Source: Tomocerus qinae (Eukaryota > Arthropoda > Collembola > Entomobryomorpha > Tomoceridae). From it: a DNA stretch of 64,000 nucleotides. The notes under the pieces are model-generated. The model saw nothing but the letters and a program-made list of their open reading frames with translations, had not been told where the DNA came from and ran no database searches. A program made the translations under genes and the position numbers. The stretch lies in NCBI GenBank assembly GCA_020055645.1, contig CM034546.1:10664001-10728000 (forward strand). Direction: 5' to 3'. Each line of letters begins with the position of its first letter. The stretch's first letter is position 1. This document shows positions 45,076 through 55,111 of the stretch, one piece after another.

Positions 45076-45738
45076 CATAGATTGACACAAAGTGGCTAAC
45101 AGAGGTCACTTAGGGAATAACCCAAAGGATTCTTTCAAAGCCTATTTGAACCCTCCTGATAAAGCAAAAAGGGAAACCAAAGAAATAAAATGCTATTTAA
45201 AGTTCCGGGCTAACTTAAATCTAAAGTCGACTTGGAAGTGGGATAAGTCGAGATCTATAAACATTCTGGATTTTGAAAAACTAGCTTTTGGTTGGCTTAA
45301 TTAAGCTAAAATCTTTCTCCCAATTTTAAGGGGATTGGAGGAAATTCTTCCAGCAAAGCTCAAGTTGTGATGGCATGCAATTTTCATACCGTCGGCGGTG
45401 GCTAGTGATTTTTTCTAAAAACACGGCGGCGGCTGGCCGCCACGGGTGAGGGCTCTGGTCATAATCTGGTTTGTAAAATCAATCAGTCTACTCTTGAAAA
45501 TGTTGAAAGTTGATGTTGATATTGGAAACTTTGTTCTACTTTTCCTTGCATTTAATTTAAAAATCTTATTTTCACAATTGCAATACACTGTTACAATATT
45601 AGTGCTTCCGGTTCCACGCTTCTCATATTCTCTCTCAAATGACTAACGAATCTGCAGGAAGCCCAATATGCTAATTGATCTGTCTCCGACTCATCCAGAC
45701 ATCATTCTTGGTTAATAAATATTCAAATGCTAGAAAAA
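45076..45738. other. Spacer inside the hAT, no gene seen
   Basis: No supported gene. Around 45390-45445 is a small GC-rich stretch ('cggcggctggccgccacggg') that stands out from the AT-rich surroundings. Confidence 0.4.
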
Positions 45739-47646
45739 TGTGAGTGTGAAATAAACAACAGCCCAATCTTAGTCGTAGCCTCGAAGAATTATAAACGACT
45801 AAGAGTCGTGAACATTACCCAAACTCTGAGTACTACTATATCCGACAACTTGTAATAACTATCCAATTCCACAAAATTGGACATGCTGATTTCAAATATG
45901 GACCTCAAATTTATCACCGGACAACCGATATAGTGGACTGGGGTCCACCCACTATATCGGCATTTATATACTTTGCAATTAAATTCTGAAAACGCCAATT
46001 TAGAGGTTATTCAGCACGCTGATTTCAAATGTGGATCTCAAATTTATGTATTGACAACCGCTATAGTGGACTGGGGTCTACCCACTATATCGGCATCATG
46101 ACACTTTGCAATTAAATTCTGAAAACTCCAATTTAGAGGTTATTCAGCAAGCTGATTTCAAATGTGGATCTCAAATTTATGTATTGACAACCGCTATAGT
46201 GGACTGGGATCCACCCACTATATCGGCATCATGACACTTTGCAATTAAATTCTGAAAACGCCAATTTAGAGGTAATTCAGCACGCTGATTTCAAATATGG
46301 ATCCCAAATTTATGTATCGACGACCGCTATAGTGGACTAGGGTCCACCCAATATATCGGGATCATAATATTTTGCAATTAAATTCTTAAAACGCCAATTT
46401 AAAGGTAATTCAGCACGCTGATTTCAAATATGGATCTCAAATCTATGTGCTGACAACCGCTATAGTGGACTGGGGTCCACCCACTATATCGGCATCATGA
46501 TACTTTGCAATTAAATTCTGAAAACGCCAATTTTGAGGTAATTCAACACGCTGATTTCAAATAATTATAAAGTGCAAAGCTATAATTATATTATATTATA
46601 ATTATAATTAGAAAGCTGCAAAGTATAATGATGCCGATATAGTGGGTGGACCCCAAATAGCGGTTGTCGATACAACAATTTGGGATCCATATTTTAATTC
46701 AGCGTGGTGAATTACCTTTAAATTGGCGTTTCCAGAATTTAGTTGCAAAGTATCATGATACCGATATAGTCGGTGGACCCCAGTCCACTATAGCGGTTGT
46801 CAATACATACATTTGAGATCCATATTTGAAATCAGCGTGGTTAACAACCTCTAAATTGGCGTTTCCAGAATTTAGTTGCAAAGTATCATGATACCGATAT
46901 AGTCGGTGGACCCCAGTCCACTATAGCGGTTGTCAATACATACATTTGAGATCCATATTTGAAATCAGCGTGGTTAACAACCTCTAAATTGGCGTTTACA
47001 GAATTTAGCTGCAAAATATAATGATGCCGATATATTGGGTGGACCTCAGTCCACTATAGCGGTTGTCAATACATACTTTTGAGATCCATATTTGAAATCA
47101 GCGTGCTGAATAACCTCTAAATTGGCGTTTACAGAATTTAGCTGCAAAGTATATAAGTGCCGATATAGTGGGTGGACCCCAGTCCACTATAGCGAATGTC
47201 TATACATAAATTTGGGATCCATATTTGAAATCAGCATGCTCAGTAACCTCTAAATTGGCGATTTCAGAATTTAATTGCAAAGTATAATGATGCCGATATA
47301 GTGGGTGGACCCCAGTCCACAAAAACGGTTGTCGATACATAACTTTAGGATCCATATTTGAAATCAGCAAGCCTAATTACCTCTGAATGGGCGTTTACAG
47401 AATTTAAATACCAAATTTATGACGCCGATATAGTGGGTGGACCCCAGTCCACTATATCGGTTGTCCGGTGAGAAATTTAAGGTCCATATTTGAAATCAGC
47501 ATGTCCAATTTGGTGGAATTGAATAGTTATTACAAGTTGTCGGATGTAGTAGTAATCAGACTTTGGGTAATGTTCACGACTCTTAGTCGTTTATAATTCT
47601 TCGAGGCTACGACTAAGATTGGGCTGTTGTTTATTTCACACTCACA
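45739..47646. repeat. 1.9-kb inverted repeat made of ~133-bp units (foldback-like)
   Basis: The left end tgtgagtgtgaaataaacaa is matched in reverse complement by the right end at 47646. The arms stay complementary inward for most of 900 bp. Each arm is itself a series of ~133-bp units (five left, about seven right). Every unit contains a short palindrome, atagtggactggggtccac followed by ccactat, then 'ttgcaattaaattctgaaaa' and 'gctgatttcaaat'. The orientation flips near 46560-46615 at an AT-rich 'ataattata' centre. No target duplication is obvious. It may be a foldback element nested in the hAT or an expansion of its own sequence. Confidence 0.88.
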
Positions 47647-47959
47647 AATTATCATATCAATTACTATACAGAATAGAAGTAGTCTAGTGTACATAAATAT
47701 TAGATCTACTTATTATTCCAGAGAAAAATCCTAGTGTCTAGAAATTTTATCTTGAAATTTTCTCTGGAATTTTTACCTCTTTCTCCTTTTCACTTGCCTA
47801 TTCTGGGAAGGAGAAAGAAGATTGGGATTAGTTCAGATTAGTTCACAGTTGATTAATTGAATTAAATTTTTTAGATTTTGAACTACCTTTAAGCCAATCC
47901 CGTTAGGTATTTGCCCCTTTAATACCTTTAATTTTTGCTGATTTTGGATTGTCCAAAAT

Positions 47960-49255
47960 CAAATCAAGATGGCTATGCGGAAAATTAGTCAAAGGTATAG
48001 TACAAAAAATGGAAAAGTATGGAATAGCTGAAAACCCAAAGACACAACTCTCAACACAAAGAGCTGCGCCGTAGCGTCGAAAAAAGAAACAAAGTTCCTA
48101 AAAGGAAGTATACAATTCATCCATATAAAGAAAAAATATTACGATGGACTGTTCCCGATAATATTTTCAAGACGTTAAAATCAACCCATCAAATCGTCGA
48201 TGGGGTTTGAAATAAACATCATTGTATTGAGTCTAAGGCTGAATGCTATGCTCTGAAAGACTCAATCAAATCAATCTTTCATATTTTTGGATTTGGAAGG
48301 ACAGTCTCTGTATTCTTATACGGGGATTGTTTGCACAGTGCAAATTTCAACGCTCAAAAATATATTCGTTATAGACGCACTCAAGTTGCCACAGCAAATA
48401 AAAGATAATTTAAAATGTGTTTTGGAAAGTGAAGACATCACAAAAATAGTTCACGGGGTGCAAACGACGTCTATAACGGGATTTCGACATTTTTCTTTAC
48501 CCGTACATTGACACCCAAACAGTATATGCGGCTTATAAAGAACAAGAAAATGTCTTTACATATAATAAGACCATGGGATTCAAAGCTTTGGTGAAAGAAT
48601 TTTTGGAAATTGAAATTCCTTAACAGCAGTTGGTAGATTTTCATAGATTGCACGAGGGCCTTGTTAAGTACCGCGTACTTGATGTCAAGTTACTTCTTGG
48701 AGTGTGGTTGGAATTTTGTAAAAGATTAGATACCGGACGGTCCGGGATCTTCGTTAACGAGTTAATCTTAAAGTCGAGGAAGCTTATGCTAAATAATCTC
48801 TATGGTGATAAACAGTACCCCTCGTTTGATAAAGAATTTCTGTATCTTCAACAAGAGTTGATGTCAATACTGTTGCTAAAGAACTGTACAAGCTTCGCGA
48901 CTATACCGCTCGTAAGCAAGACATCCCACCAAAATGCGTACTGTCTACTGATTGTTTTAAAAGAATAGCAGAAACAGGAAGGGTGCCAGCCAATCTGGCT
49001 TCTGGTTTAAAAGCTGCAATTGTTAGGAAAAAAGAATTTTTTTCCTCCAACAAAGACTTTGAAAGGGATGTGTTATAGGTGTCGCTAGTTTGGTTAGGTG
49101 TTGATTGCATAGAAGAAAAACAACCCAAATCTGAAGCAGAAAAAGATTGGTACAATCAACATTCAAAAGAATGGGAAATAGAGAAAAAGTGTCTAAGGGA
49201 CAAACAGTGGGAGAAGCGTGAGCTAACAAAAACTGTACATTTTTATCGACAATAA
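47960..49255 (+). pseudogene. Decayed RNase D-like 3'-5' exonuclease gene
   Basis: Pieces in several frames follow the order of a DEDDy exonuclease. Motif I region is DLEGQSLYSYTGIVCTVQIS (48290 on), with FVIDALKLP and KIVHG next. Motif II is DFDIFLYPYIDTQTVYAAYK (about 48482-48540). Motif III is in the open stretch from 48630 (LVKYRVLDVKLLLGVW, a Y-x3-D motif). After that come LYKLRDYTARKQDIPPKCVL and AETGRVPANL, which resemble the HRDC-type tail of RNase D relatives. A lysine/glutamate-rich C-terminus ends near 49255. The frame breaks several times and an in-frame stop lies near 48621, so it is dead. It lies between the inverted repeat and the right subterminal array of the hAT and was probably captured by it. 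Confidence 0.65.
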
Positions 49256-49284
49256 TATTTGATAAGAATAAAATCCGTAGGATG

Positions 49285-49640
49285 CGGTTCTTAAAAAGTC
49301 ATCTCTTAAGTCGTCCCAATCACATGACCTTTTAAAAAATCATCCCTAAAGTCATCTCTAGTATACGGTTTTTATGAAGTCATCTCTAAAGTCATCCCGA
49401 TCACGTGTTCTCATAAGAAGTCATCCTTCAAGTCATCTTTGGTAAATGGTTCTTAAAAAGTCATCCCTTAAGTCATCCCGATCACGTGTTTTCTTAATAA
49501 GTCATCCATAAAGTCATCCCGATCACGTGTTTGCTTAATAAGTCATCGCTAAAGTCATCTCTAATATTCAACTCTTATAAAGTAATCTCTTAAGTCATCT
49601 TAATCACATGGTTAGTTAAAAAGTCATCTCAGATGACTTC
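49285..49640. repeat. Right subterminal AAGTCATC array
   Basis: About eight ~41-bp units with 'aagtcatccctaaagtcatc' pairs and 'cccgatcacgtgtt' spacers. The last units ('ttaatcacatgg', 'agttaaaaagtcatct') match the last units of the left array in order and orientation. The two arrays are therefore direct, not inverted, repeats, unlike the outermost termini. Confidence 0.8.
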
Positions 49641-49718
49641 CAACATTGAAAAGACGAGAATGAGACTAGTCCCACACAAGTCATCTCTGACTCAGACTAG
49701 TCTGGCTGCCCATCACTG

Positions 49719-49726
49719 GCATCACG
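49719..49726. repeat. Right target-site duplication of the giant hAT
   Basis: gcatcacg, identical to 37441-37448. Confidence 0.93.
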
Positions 49727-49890
49727 TACTGTTAAAATATAATCAATATAGGCATGTAACAAAAACTTACTCGTTTCTATCATTACTGTAACGTCCAATA
49801 ATGGCCAACTGGATTTTGGGTCAGCCACATTTTCAACTAAAGTTTTTGCGTTTTCCATAGGCCATTTGCAGTTGACACATTTTGTGGGTG
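49727..49890 (-). pseudogene. Copy B of the trihelix/MADF-like gene, proximal part
   Basis: Directly outside the hAT, the sequence 'tactgttaaaatataatc', then 'aggcatgtaacaaaa' and 'cattactgtaacgtccaa', continues the alignment to copy A at 6573-6710. It includes the donor region that follows the WPELDVTVMIE exon, although this copy has changes there. Similarity fades near 49850. The hAT sits in what was an intron or intron-exon edge of this copy. Confidence 0.45.
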
Positions 49891-51439
49891 CTAAGAAAAC
49901 AGAATTTGTCTTTTAAAAAGTTTATGACGGAAAACATTTAGTCAAATATTACGTAACACCAAACCAAAAATAAAACATTTAATTGATTAATCCTGTATAA
50001 AATACCGGAAACTGCGATGGAGCTTTCTGTATAAAACTTTACGACGCCACTGTGTTTACAGATGGGATGACTCGAAACCTACTGGTTTACAATTATGTAT
50101 TGTCCAAATTTTTATTAGGATAAACCGGGCATAAAATGGATCTATTTTATTTTGTCCCATTAGTGTGGCTATATATCCTAACAATGATAACCGTAATATT
50201 TAAGCACATAATGTAAATGATTTTTAATTGTTTTATAGGCATTTTCCAATACATATTCTCAAATATAAACCTTATAATAAATATACGGTTATTATACAAA
50301 CAATATTCAATTCTGCCCATCGTCTAACTTCCCTATCCTTTCCTACACATTCCGAAATGCTTGCACGGGATTCCCTAGCAACACCCTAGGTTTAATTTTC
50401 TAGGAAAGTAGTCCAACAATAAAAACTCGTTGTTAAAAGAGGTGTTAAAGTATCTCGTAATTATTAGTTTTTCAGTAAAATTGTAATTGAGTGGGTGGGA
50501 TGAAGAACTGCCGATTTCAAAAAACCCAATAATTACCATAGAGATTTTCGGTCAACTGCAGAACTGTGGGTATTTTCATAAACTATTTCCGCGCGCATTT
50601 GCTGTTTGAATAGATAATATTTTACATTTTCTTTCAAATTCAAACCACGTAGACCGTCATATTTGTAGTCTATATTACAGTCGTCACCATGAGTTCTTCT
50701 GACAGTGATTCAAAATTTGACCTCGGTCAATGAATGGGTTGCGAACGCAGGACGCTATGCCAAACTAGTACTACTAACTGGGGATTGAATATTATTAGCA
50801 CTTAAATGAATATGATTCACTAAGGCACTTCCAGACGGGTCGTAAATCCGGCTGGTTTGGTATGGTAAAAGAATGTCAATTAATGACGATGATAGGTGGT
50901 GGTTGTTGAGGTTGAGTGACTTTGATGTCACGAGGATGGCTGATTAGACTAGGCAGGCTTCGGTCAATTCCAGTTCGGCTGGTCAACTTTGCTAGCTGGC
51001 TAAAATGCGTGTACTTTATCGAAACTGTGTTTACTAAATAAAGCACTGATGAACTGTAGCTATTTACTAACTAATCTATTTATTTAATTATAAAAATGAG
51101 TGACAAGTGAAGTAGGAACTTGCACGTTGTCACGAGAGAGAATTACAAAGATGCTTTCTGGAAGCAAGAGTGAGAGTGAATGCTCATTGAGCGTCTAGTC
51201 CAGAATGGAATTGTAGTGTCAGGAATAGCTTAGAATATTGCTTAATATACAACTTGATTGAGTGGAATTAAAATAGAATAAAAATGCACTTCTGAATGCG
51301 TGGTCTGGAAAAAGGATAAAAGTTACCACGAGAGGGCTCGTACAGTCAAGCTCTTCTTTGATTAATCCAATTTTTTTGTCATTAGCCAATGAAATTGCAG
51401 ATTTCCATGAGCGAGTATTATCCACTCATGATAAAGACT

Positions 51440-51860
51440 CATGATAATGCCCGTGCCCGTAGAAAATGAGCCCATGCCCGCTCGTACCGCCTGTGAGCTT
51501 TCGAATTTGTCTTTGCCTCCCCGTTCCCGCCCGTGAGCATCTTTGATTGGCCCGTGTCCTGCCCGCCTGTACCTGTGAAATTTCTTTGCTGTGTGCTCGT
51601 GCCCGCCCGTGAGAAATTTGTAGTATGAGCACGGGCCGGGCACACAAAAAGCAAAATTTCTGGCTTTTTTTACTATATATATTTACGGGTAGTTACTGGC
51701 GCCCGCGAGCAGCATGAATTTTCCTGCCCGTGGCGAATGAGCCCATGCCTGCCCGTGAGCATCCCGATTTACCCGTGGCTTCCCGTGCCCACCCGTGGGT
51801 ATCCTTGATCTGCCTGTGCTCGCCCGTGAAAATTCTGTATCATGTGCCCGTGCAACTCTC
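51440..51860. repeat. GC-rich 'gcccgtgagc' repeat block
   Basis: Irregular repeats of gcccgtg, gcccgcccgtgag and gagcccatgcccg on both sides of a short AT-rich centre (about 51660-51690). The right half is partly the inverted counterpart of the left. Composition differs sharply from the surroundings. Long open frames here on both strands are by-products of the repeat. It lies inside the Tc1/mariner-like element. Confidence 0.6.
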
Positions 51861-52395
51861 TAGGATGAATGCTAAATTTAAATCTCATTGCAACCTCATT
51901 TGCATATGGACATAGTTGAGTTATTGGAAATTACTTAGAGATTAAACCTTTAAAATGAATCTTATTTGTTTTGGGTACATAAACTTATATTATTTACCTT
52001 TTATTCTTTTCGTTTCAAAATGGATATAAAGCTTTCAAAGTCAACTCAAGTGACACAAAATCTCTTTATCGTGAAAGTCTCTATCTTTATCGTTATCTTT
52101 ATCGTTTATCTCTTTTCAGTTTATTGAATATCTTCAATTTAATTTCCAGACTTTAGCTGTAGATATTACTAGATGTTTTAATTCATAAGTAATTTCCAAA
52201 ACCGAGATTTAGATTTGCATTTATCCCAACATTAATTTCTTTATTATGAGTGCATAATATTCGCAATTCACGGTACCTCTTAAAATGCATTTGCATTTAA
52301 GTCTTGGATACCTGGAATTTCATTGGGTAATGACAAAAAATTTGGACCAATGAGAGAGGGGCTTGACCTAGGTCAAATTTTGAATCACCTGTCAG

Positions 52396-52575
52396 CAGGG
52401 CATGAAAAACCCATGGGTTTTTCCTTTTGGTTAGGAAAAACCCAACCCAAAAACCCGGGTTTTTGGGTTTTGGGTTTTTGGGTTTTTGCCCAAAAACCCA
52501 GGGTTTTTGCTGTTTGCTACCCAAAAACCCACCCAAAAACCCAAAAACCCGGGTTTTTGGGTTTTTCATGCCCTG
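52396..52575. mobile_element. hAT-type MITE rich in GGGTTTTT (180 bp)
   Basis: The ends are cagggcatgaaaaaccca and, on the right, gggtttttcatgccctg. An exact 8-bp duplication, cctgtcag, flanks it (52388-52395 and 52576-52583). Almost the whole interior is made of 'gggtttttgggtttt' words and their complement, so it can fold into a near-perfect hairpin. The other inverted repeat of the host element, at 50700-50720, preserves the empty site ('tctgacagtgattc'). Confidence 0.88.
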
Positions 52576-52689
52576 CCTGTCAGAACTGGTGGATGACGAC
52601 AATAATCTCTGAATTTAATTTAAGTTTTGTTAATATCTGTGCGGATTTTTTGCGATCAATGGCAGAAAACATTTTTTCTAATTAGCCCA

Positions 52690-52790
52690 AAAAAGAGCCC
52701 AATCTGAATTAAACCAAAATAGCCCAATCTAAACCTGAAGCCTAAACCTGAAGCCCAAACCTGAAGCCCAACCTAAACCTGAATTTTTTA
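52690..52790. repeat. Short 'aacctgaagccc' repeat
   Basis: About seven irregular copies of a 9-13-bp word such as aacctgaagcccaa. Simple tandem repeat inside the Tc1/mariner-like element. Confidence 0.6.
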
Positions 52791-53161
52791 TCACATTTGG
52801 TATCCCAAAATTGTTGACTGACCCCTCAAATTATGTTTATTTTATCCCTACATATACAGATATTGAAATCGGCACTTCTTCATCCCACCCACTCAATTAT
52901 TACTTCAAGAAATATTCCAATAATCGTGAACTATTTGAAATATATAAAATAAATACATTTTTGGAATAATTCAAATAAATATAAATATGCGTATTAGTAA
53001 TGAATATCACATACGTACCCCGGATGTTTATCATTTATATGAAATTTGTAATTGTTCGATTTTAATAAATTAAATGTTTATTTTTGCAGAAGCTTCAAAT
53101 GCAATGTCAGACAGCCTGACTTATTTAAAGCTCATTTTATTATTATTAAGTGAATTATTTA

Positions 53162-55111
53162 TTAAATTATCTTACGCAATTCAGAGACATCATCCATTGC
53201 AACTGGAAATAAACGATTTGAAATTTTTGTAGCGATCAATTTTAGTTTTTTTAAAAACCCCAAGAAATGAACTTCCAAAGTATGATGCCAAATCCTTTCT
53301 AAGAACAGTGTAAAGAAAGACCCAATTAAGATGTATCCACAAGCAAAGAAAATGGTATGAATCTTCATTGAAAGACTTATCGGCATTGTCTGAGACTCTT
53401 GATGCTTCAGTATTGAATGGGAAATTATATACTTAATATTATTTTCGAAAGCGTCTTGCTGATAAAAATATTTTAAGAAGCCTCCTTCTTGCATAAATTG
53501 AAAATATGAATGGAATTTGTAACGGTAACAATTTTGGAATTTATAAGGCATCGGTTCAGCAAGATCTGTTTCCTTGACAGTCATGCAGACACCATCTGAA
53601 GATATTTGAGATGGTATTAGAAGCACATGGTATTTACTTTCCTCTTTGTTAATAACGTCAAATACTCTCAATAAAAAGTTGGTCAACAACTTGTATGTAA
53701 GTTCCCATATTCCCATTTTTCTACCATTTGGTGATGCATCGGTTTGCCAATCGAATTTGTAGACACTTTTATTATAACTCTTCACAATTTTATATTTTTC
53801 AAAGAATTTAACTTTCTGTTCGTTCATATTCCGAAACTTGTCTTTCTGCAAAAACAACTTGTATCCATTTTCCACGAGATCTTTGAAGTCCACAAATTGT
53901 TTTCTGTCTGGCGGAGCAATAATTTCGCTTGTTATCCACGTTTCATATTGAGTAACAATTACAAATCCCGTGGACACAATTGCCAAATACAAAATGTTTC
54001 TTCCTTTATTGGAAACATCCTGATTTAAAAGAACGGCTATTGTGGATACTAGAATTATTTGTACTTTCTTGTATAAAGAAGTAATTCTAAAGCTCAAAAC
54101 ATAAAATGAAATCGGTATTAGCGAGAATATCAGCAACCAGGAGTAGCTATCAAAAGTATTTTGAACTAGAACTGTCAAAGGAGTGTCGAAGAAACGAGGA
54201 TTGGCTTCACAGTAGTAGGGAATCATTTCTCGAAAGTATTCAATGAAAAGAGTTTGATACCACTTTATCTTATAAGTTTTCACTTTATTTGAAAGCATTC
54301 GAATTTGTCCATATAGTTTATGTTCTTTCACATCTTCATATTTCCTTCCATATACTACAGTAAAGTTTAATCTTTCAGCCATCAACTCAACAGCTCTAAC
54401 TGAATGTCGACAATAGAATCCCTCTTTCATTGTTGAGTAGATTGTTTTCCGACATTCGGGCATTTTTACAGGACCAATAAACGAAAATTGTCCAAAATAA
54501 CCAGCAATCTCAATGCAATAAAGATTGCCATTTAAAGTAATCCAAATCTTTTCCCATTCTTCCTCGGATAATCTGTCTTTGATTCGATAAAGGGATAAAC
54601 CCCCTCTTTTAGAATTGTAGAGAATTGGAGTGTAAACTGAATATTTGTTCCTTCTTCTCATTGCAAATATAAAGAGGGGAGGAAGCAAATGTTTAATAAG
54701 GCTTGATCGCCAATTTGAATTCATCCATTTCAATTCATCTTTGATGACAATTATAAATCTTGAATTCCGACGATTTATTTCTTTTCCAACGGATGCAACC
54801 AGGTTTGTCCTAGTAGGATGTGGTTCTATGAGAATATTTAAACTGCACAAATTTCTAGACAGATCCCGTGGCTTGGCCGAATGACGACCAAAAATAGTTA
54901 TGTTATAAGTGTATGTTGCCAAGGTCCAGGGTTGGCCATTTTGGTTAGACAATATAAAATCCGTCTGCCATTCGGACTGGTCAAACGTGACCATGTTAAA
55001 ATCACAATTTCTATAAAATGACAAACTTCGGAAACATTGGACATTGTTGATGACAAAAGCAGTAAATAAAATTGGGATAAAGCGGACCATAAAATGTATT
55101 TCCTTATGCAT
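53162..55111 (-). CDS. Ionotropic-receptor-like protein, copy 4 (intact)
   Basis: A single open frame of 649 residues from the ATG at 55111. Signal peptide 1-26 (ends NNVQC). The N-terminal extracellular part has FYRNCDFNMVTFDQSEWQTD, EEEWEKIWITLNGNL and several conserved cysteines. Membrane segments: ~322-344 (SWLLIFSLIPISFYVLSF), a pore-like stretch ~349-364 (IILVSTIAVLLNQ), ~372-390 (LYLAIVSTGFVIVTQYETW) and ~584-607 (FFACGYILIGSFFTLFLERI). An S2-like domain (391-583) lies between the third and fourth, with VDFKDLVENGYKLFL and SDGVCMTVKETDL. This is the segment order of ionotropic receptors, without the canonical glutamate-binding residues that I could point to. It is intronless and the reference copy for this cluster. 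A chemosensory role is inferred. Confidence 0.85.
   Translation of the reverse strand: MHKEIHFMVRFIPILFTAFVINNVQCFRSLSFYRNCDFNMVTFDQSEWQTDFILSNQNGQPWTLATYTYNITIFGRHSAKPRDLSRNLCSLNILIEPHPTRTNLVASVGKEINRRNSRFIIVIKDELKWMNSNWRSSLIKHLLPPLFIFAMRRRNKYSVYTPILYNSKRGGLSLYRIKDRLSEEEWEKIWITLNGNLYCIEIAGYFGQFSFIGPVKMPECRKTIYSTMKEGFYCRHSVRAVELMAERLNFTVVYGRKYEDVKEHKLYGQIRMLSNKVKTYKIKWYQTLFIEYFREMIPYYCEANPRFFDTPLTVLVQNTFDSYSWLLIFSLIPISFYVLSFRITSLYKKVQIILVSTIAVLLNQDVSNKGRNILYLAIVSTGFVIVTQYETWITSEIIAPPDRKQFVDFKDLVENGYKLFLQKDKFRNMNEQKVKFFEKYKIVKSYNKSVYKFDWQTDASPNGRKMGIWELTYKLLTNFLLRVFDVINKEESKYHVLLIPSQISSDGVCMTVKETDLAEPMPYKFQNCYRYKFHSYFQFMQEGGFLKYFYQQDAFENNIKYIISHSILKHQESQTMPISLSMKIHTIFFACGYILIGSFFTLFLERIWHHTLEVHFLGFLKKLKLIATKISNRLFPVAMDDVSELRKII

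Larger units (their letters stand above)
37449..49718. mobile_element. Giant hAT transposon (12,270 bp)
   Basis: The left end starts cagtgatgggcggg; the right end, reverse-complemented, starts cagtgatgggcagc, giving an 11-bp perfect inverted repeat. Exact 8-bp duplications flank it, and the paralogous locus at 6565-6572 lacks it. Just inside each end are arrays of AAGTCATC-type repeats. It carries a BED-finger hAT transposase (39035-41993, minus), a divergent three-exon gene (42658-43437, plus), a 23-bp satellite (44150-45075), a 1.9-kb inverted-repeat structure (45739-47646) and a decayed exonuclease gene (47960-49255, plus). Typical hAT elements with a transposase are 2.5-5 kb, so this is unusually large. 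Some internal blocks may be later insertions, but the outer boundary is unambiguous. Confidence 0.9.
50487..52897. mobile_element. Tc1/mariner-like element with long inverted repeats (2,411 bp)
   Basis: Both ends start attgagtgggtgggatgaag, with similarity continuing to about 35 bp with one mismatch, and each is flanked by TA (50485-50486, 52898-52899). Further inside, 50690-50735 ('gattcaaaatttgacct') matches the minus strand near 52360-52620, so the inverted repeats are several hundred bp, interrupted by later insertions. One insertion is the hAT MITE at 52396-52575. A second inner block (51345-51410) also matches the minus strand of 52315-52370. No transposase remains, so it is non-autonomous. 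TA target and GC-richer ends suggest the Tc1/mariner superfamily. Confidence 0.65.

Noticed and set aside
44445-45090. Several open frames on both strands with repeated 'ICGRP' / 'HLWTS' words
   Set aside because: They are by-products of the 23-bp satellite, whose unit length leaves no stop in several frames; no start context or splice signals support them.
48287-48968. Intact exonuclease gene
   Set aside because: The motifs are spread over several frames with an in-frame stop inside the domain, so it is called a pseudogene.
51362-51654. Three overlapping minus-strand frames in the GC-rich block
   Set aside because: All arise from the same gcccgtg repeat read in different frames; composition-driven.
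52297-52685. Open frames on both strands across the GGGTTTTT element
   Set aside because: They consist of translated MITE sequence (NPKP / GFLGF words) and end with it.
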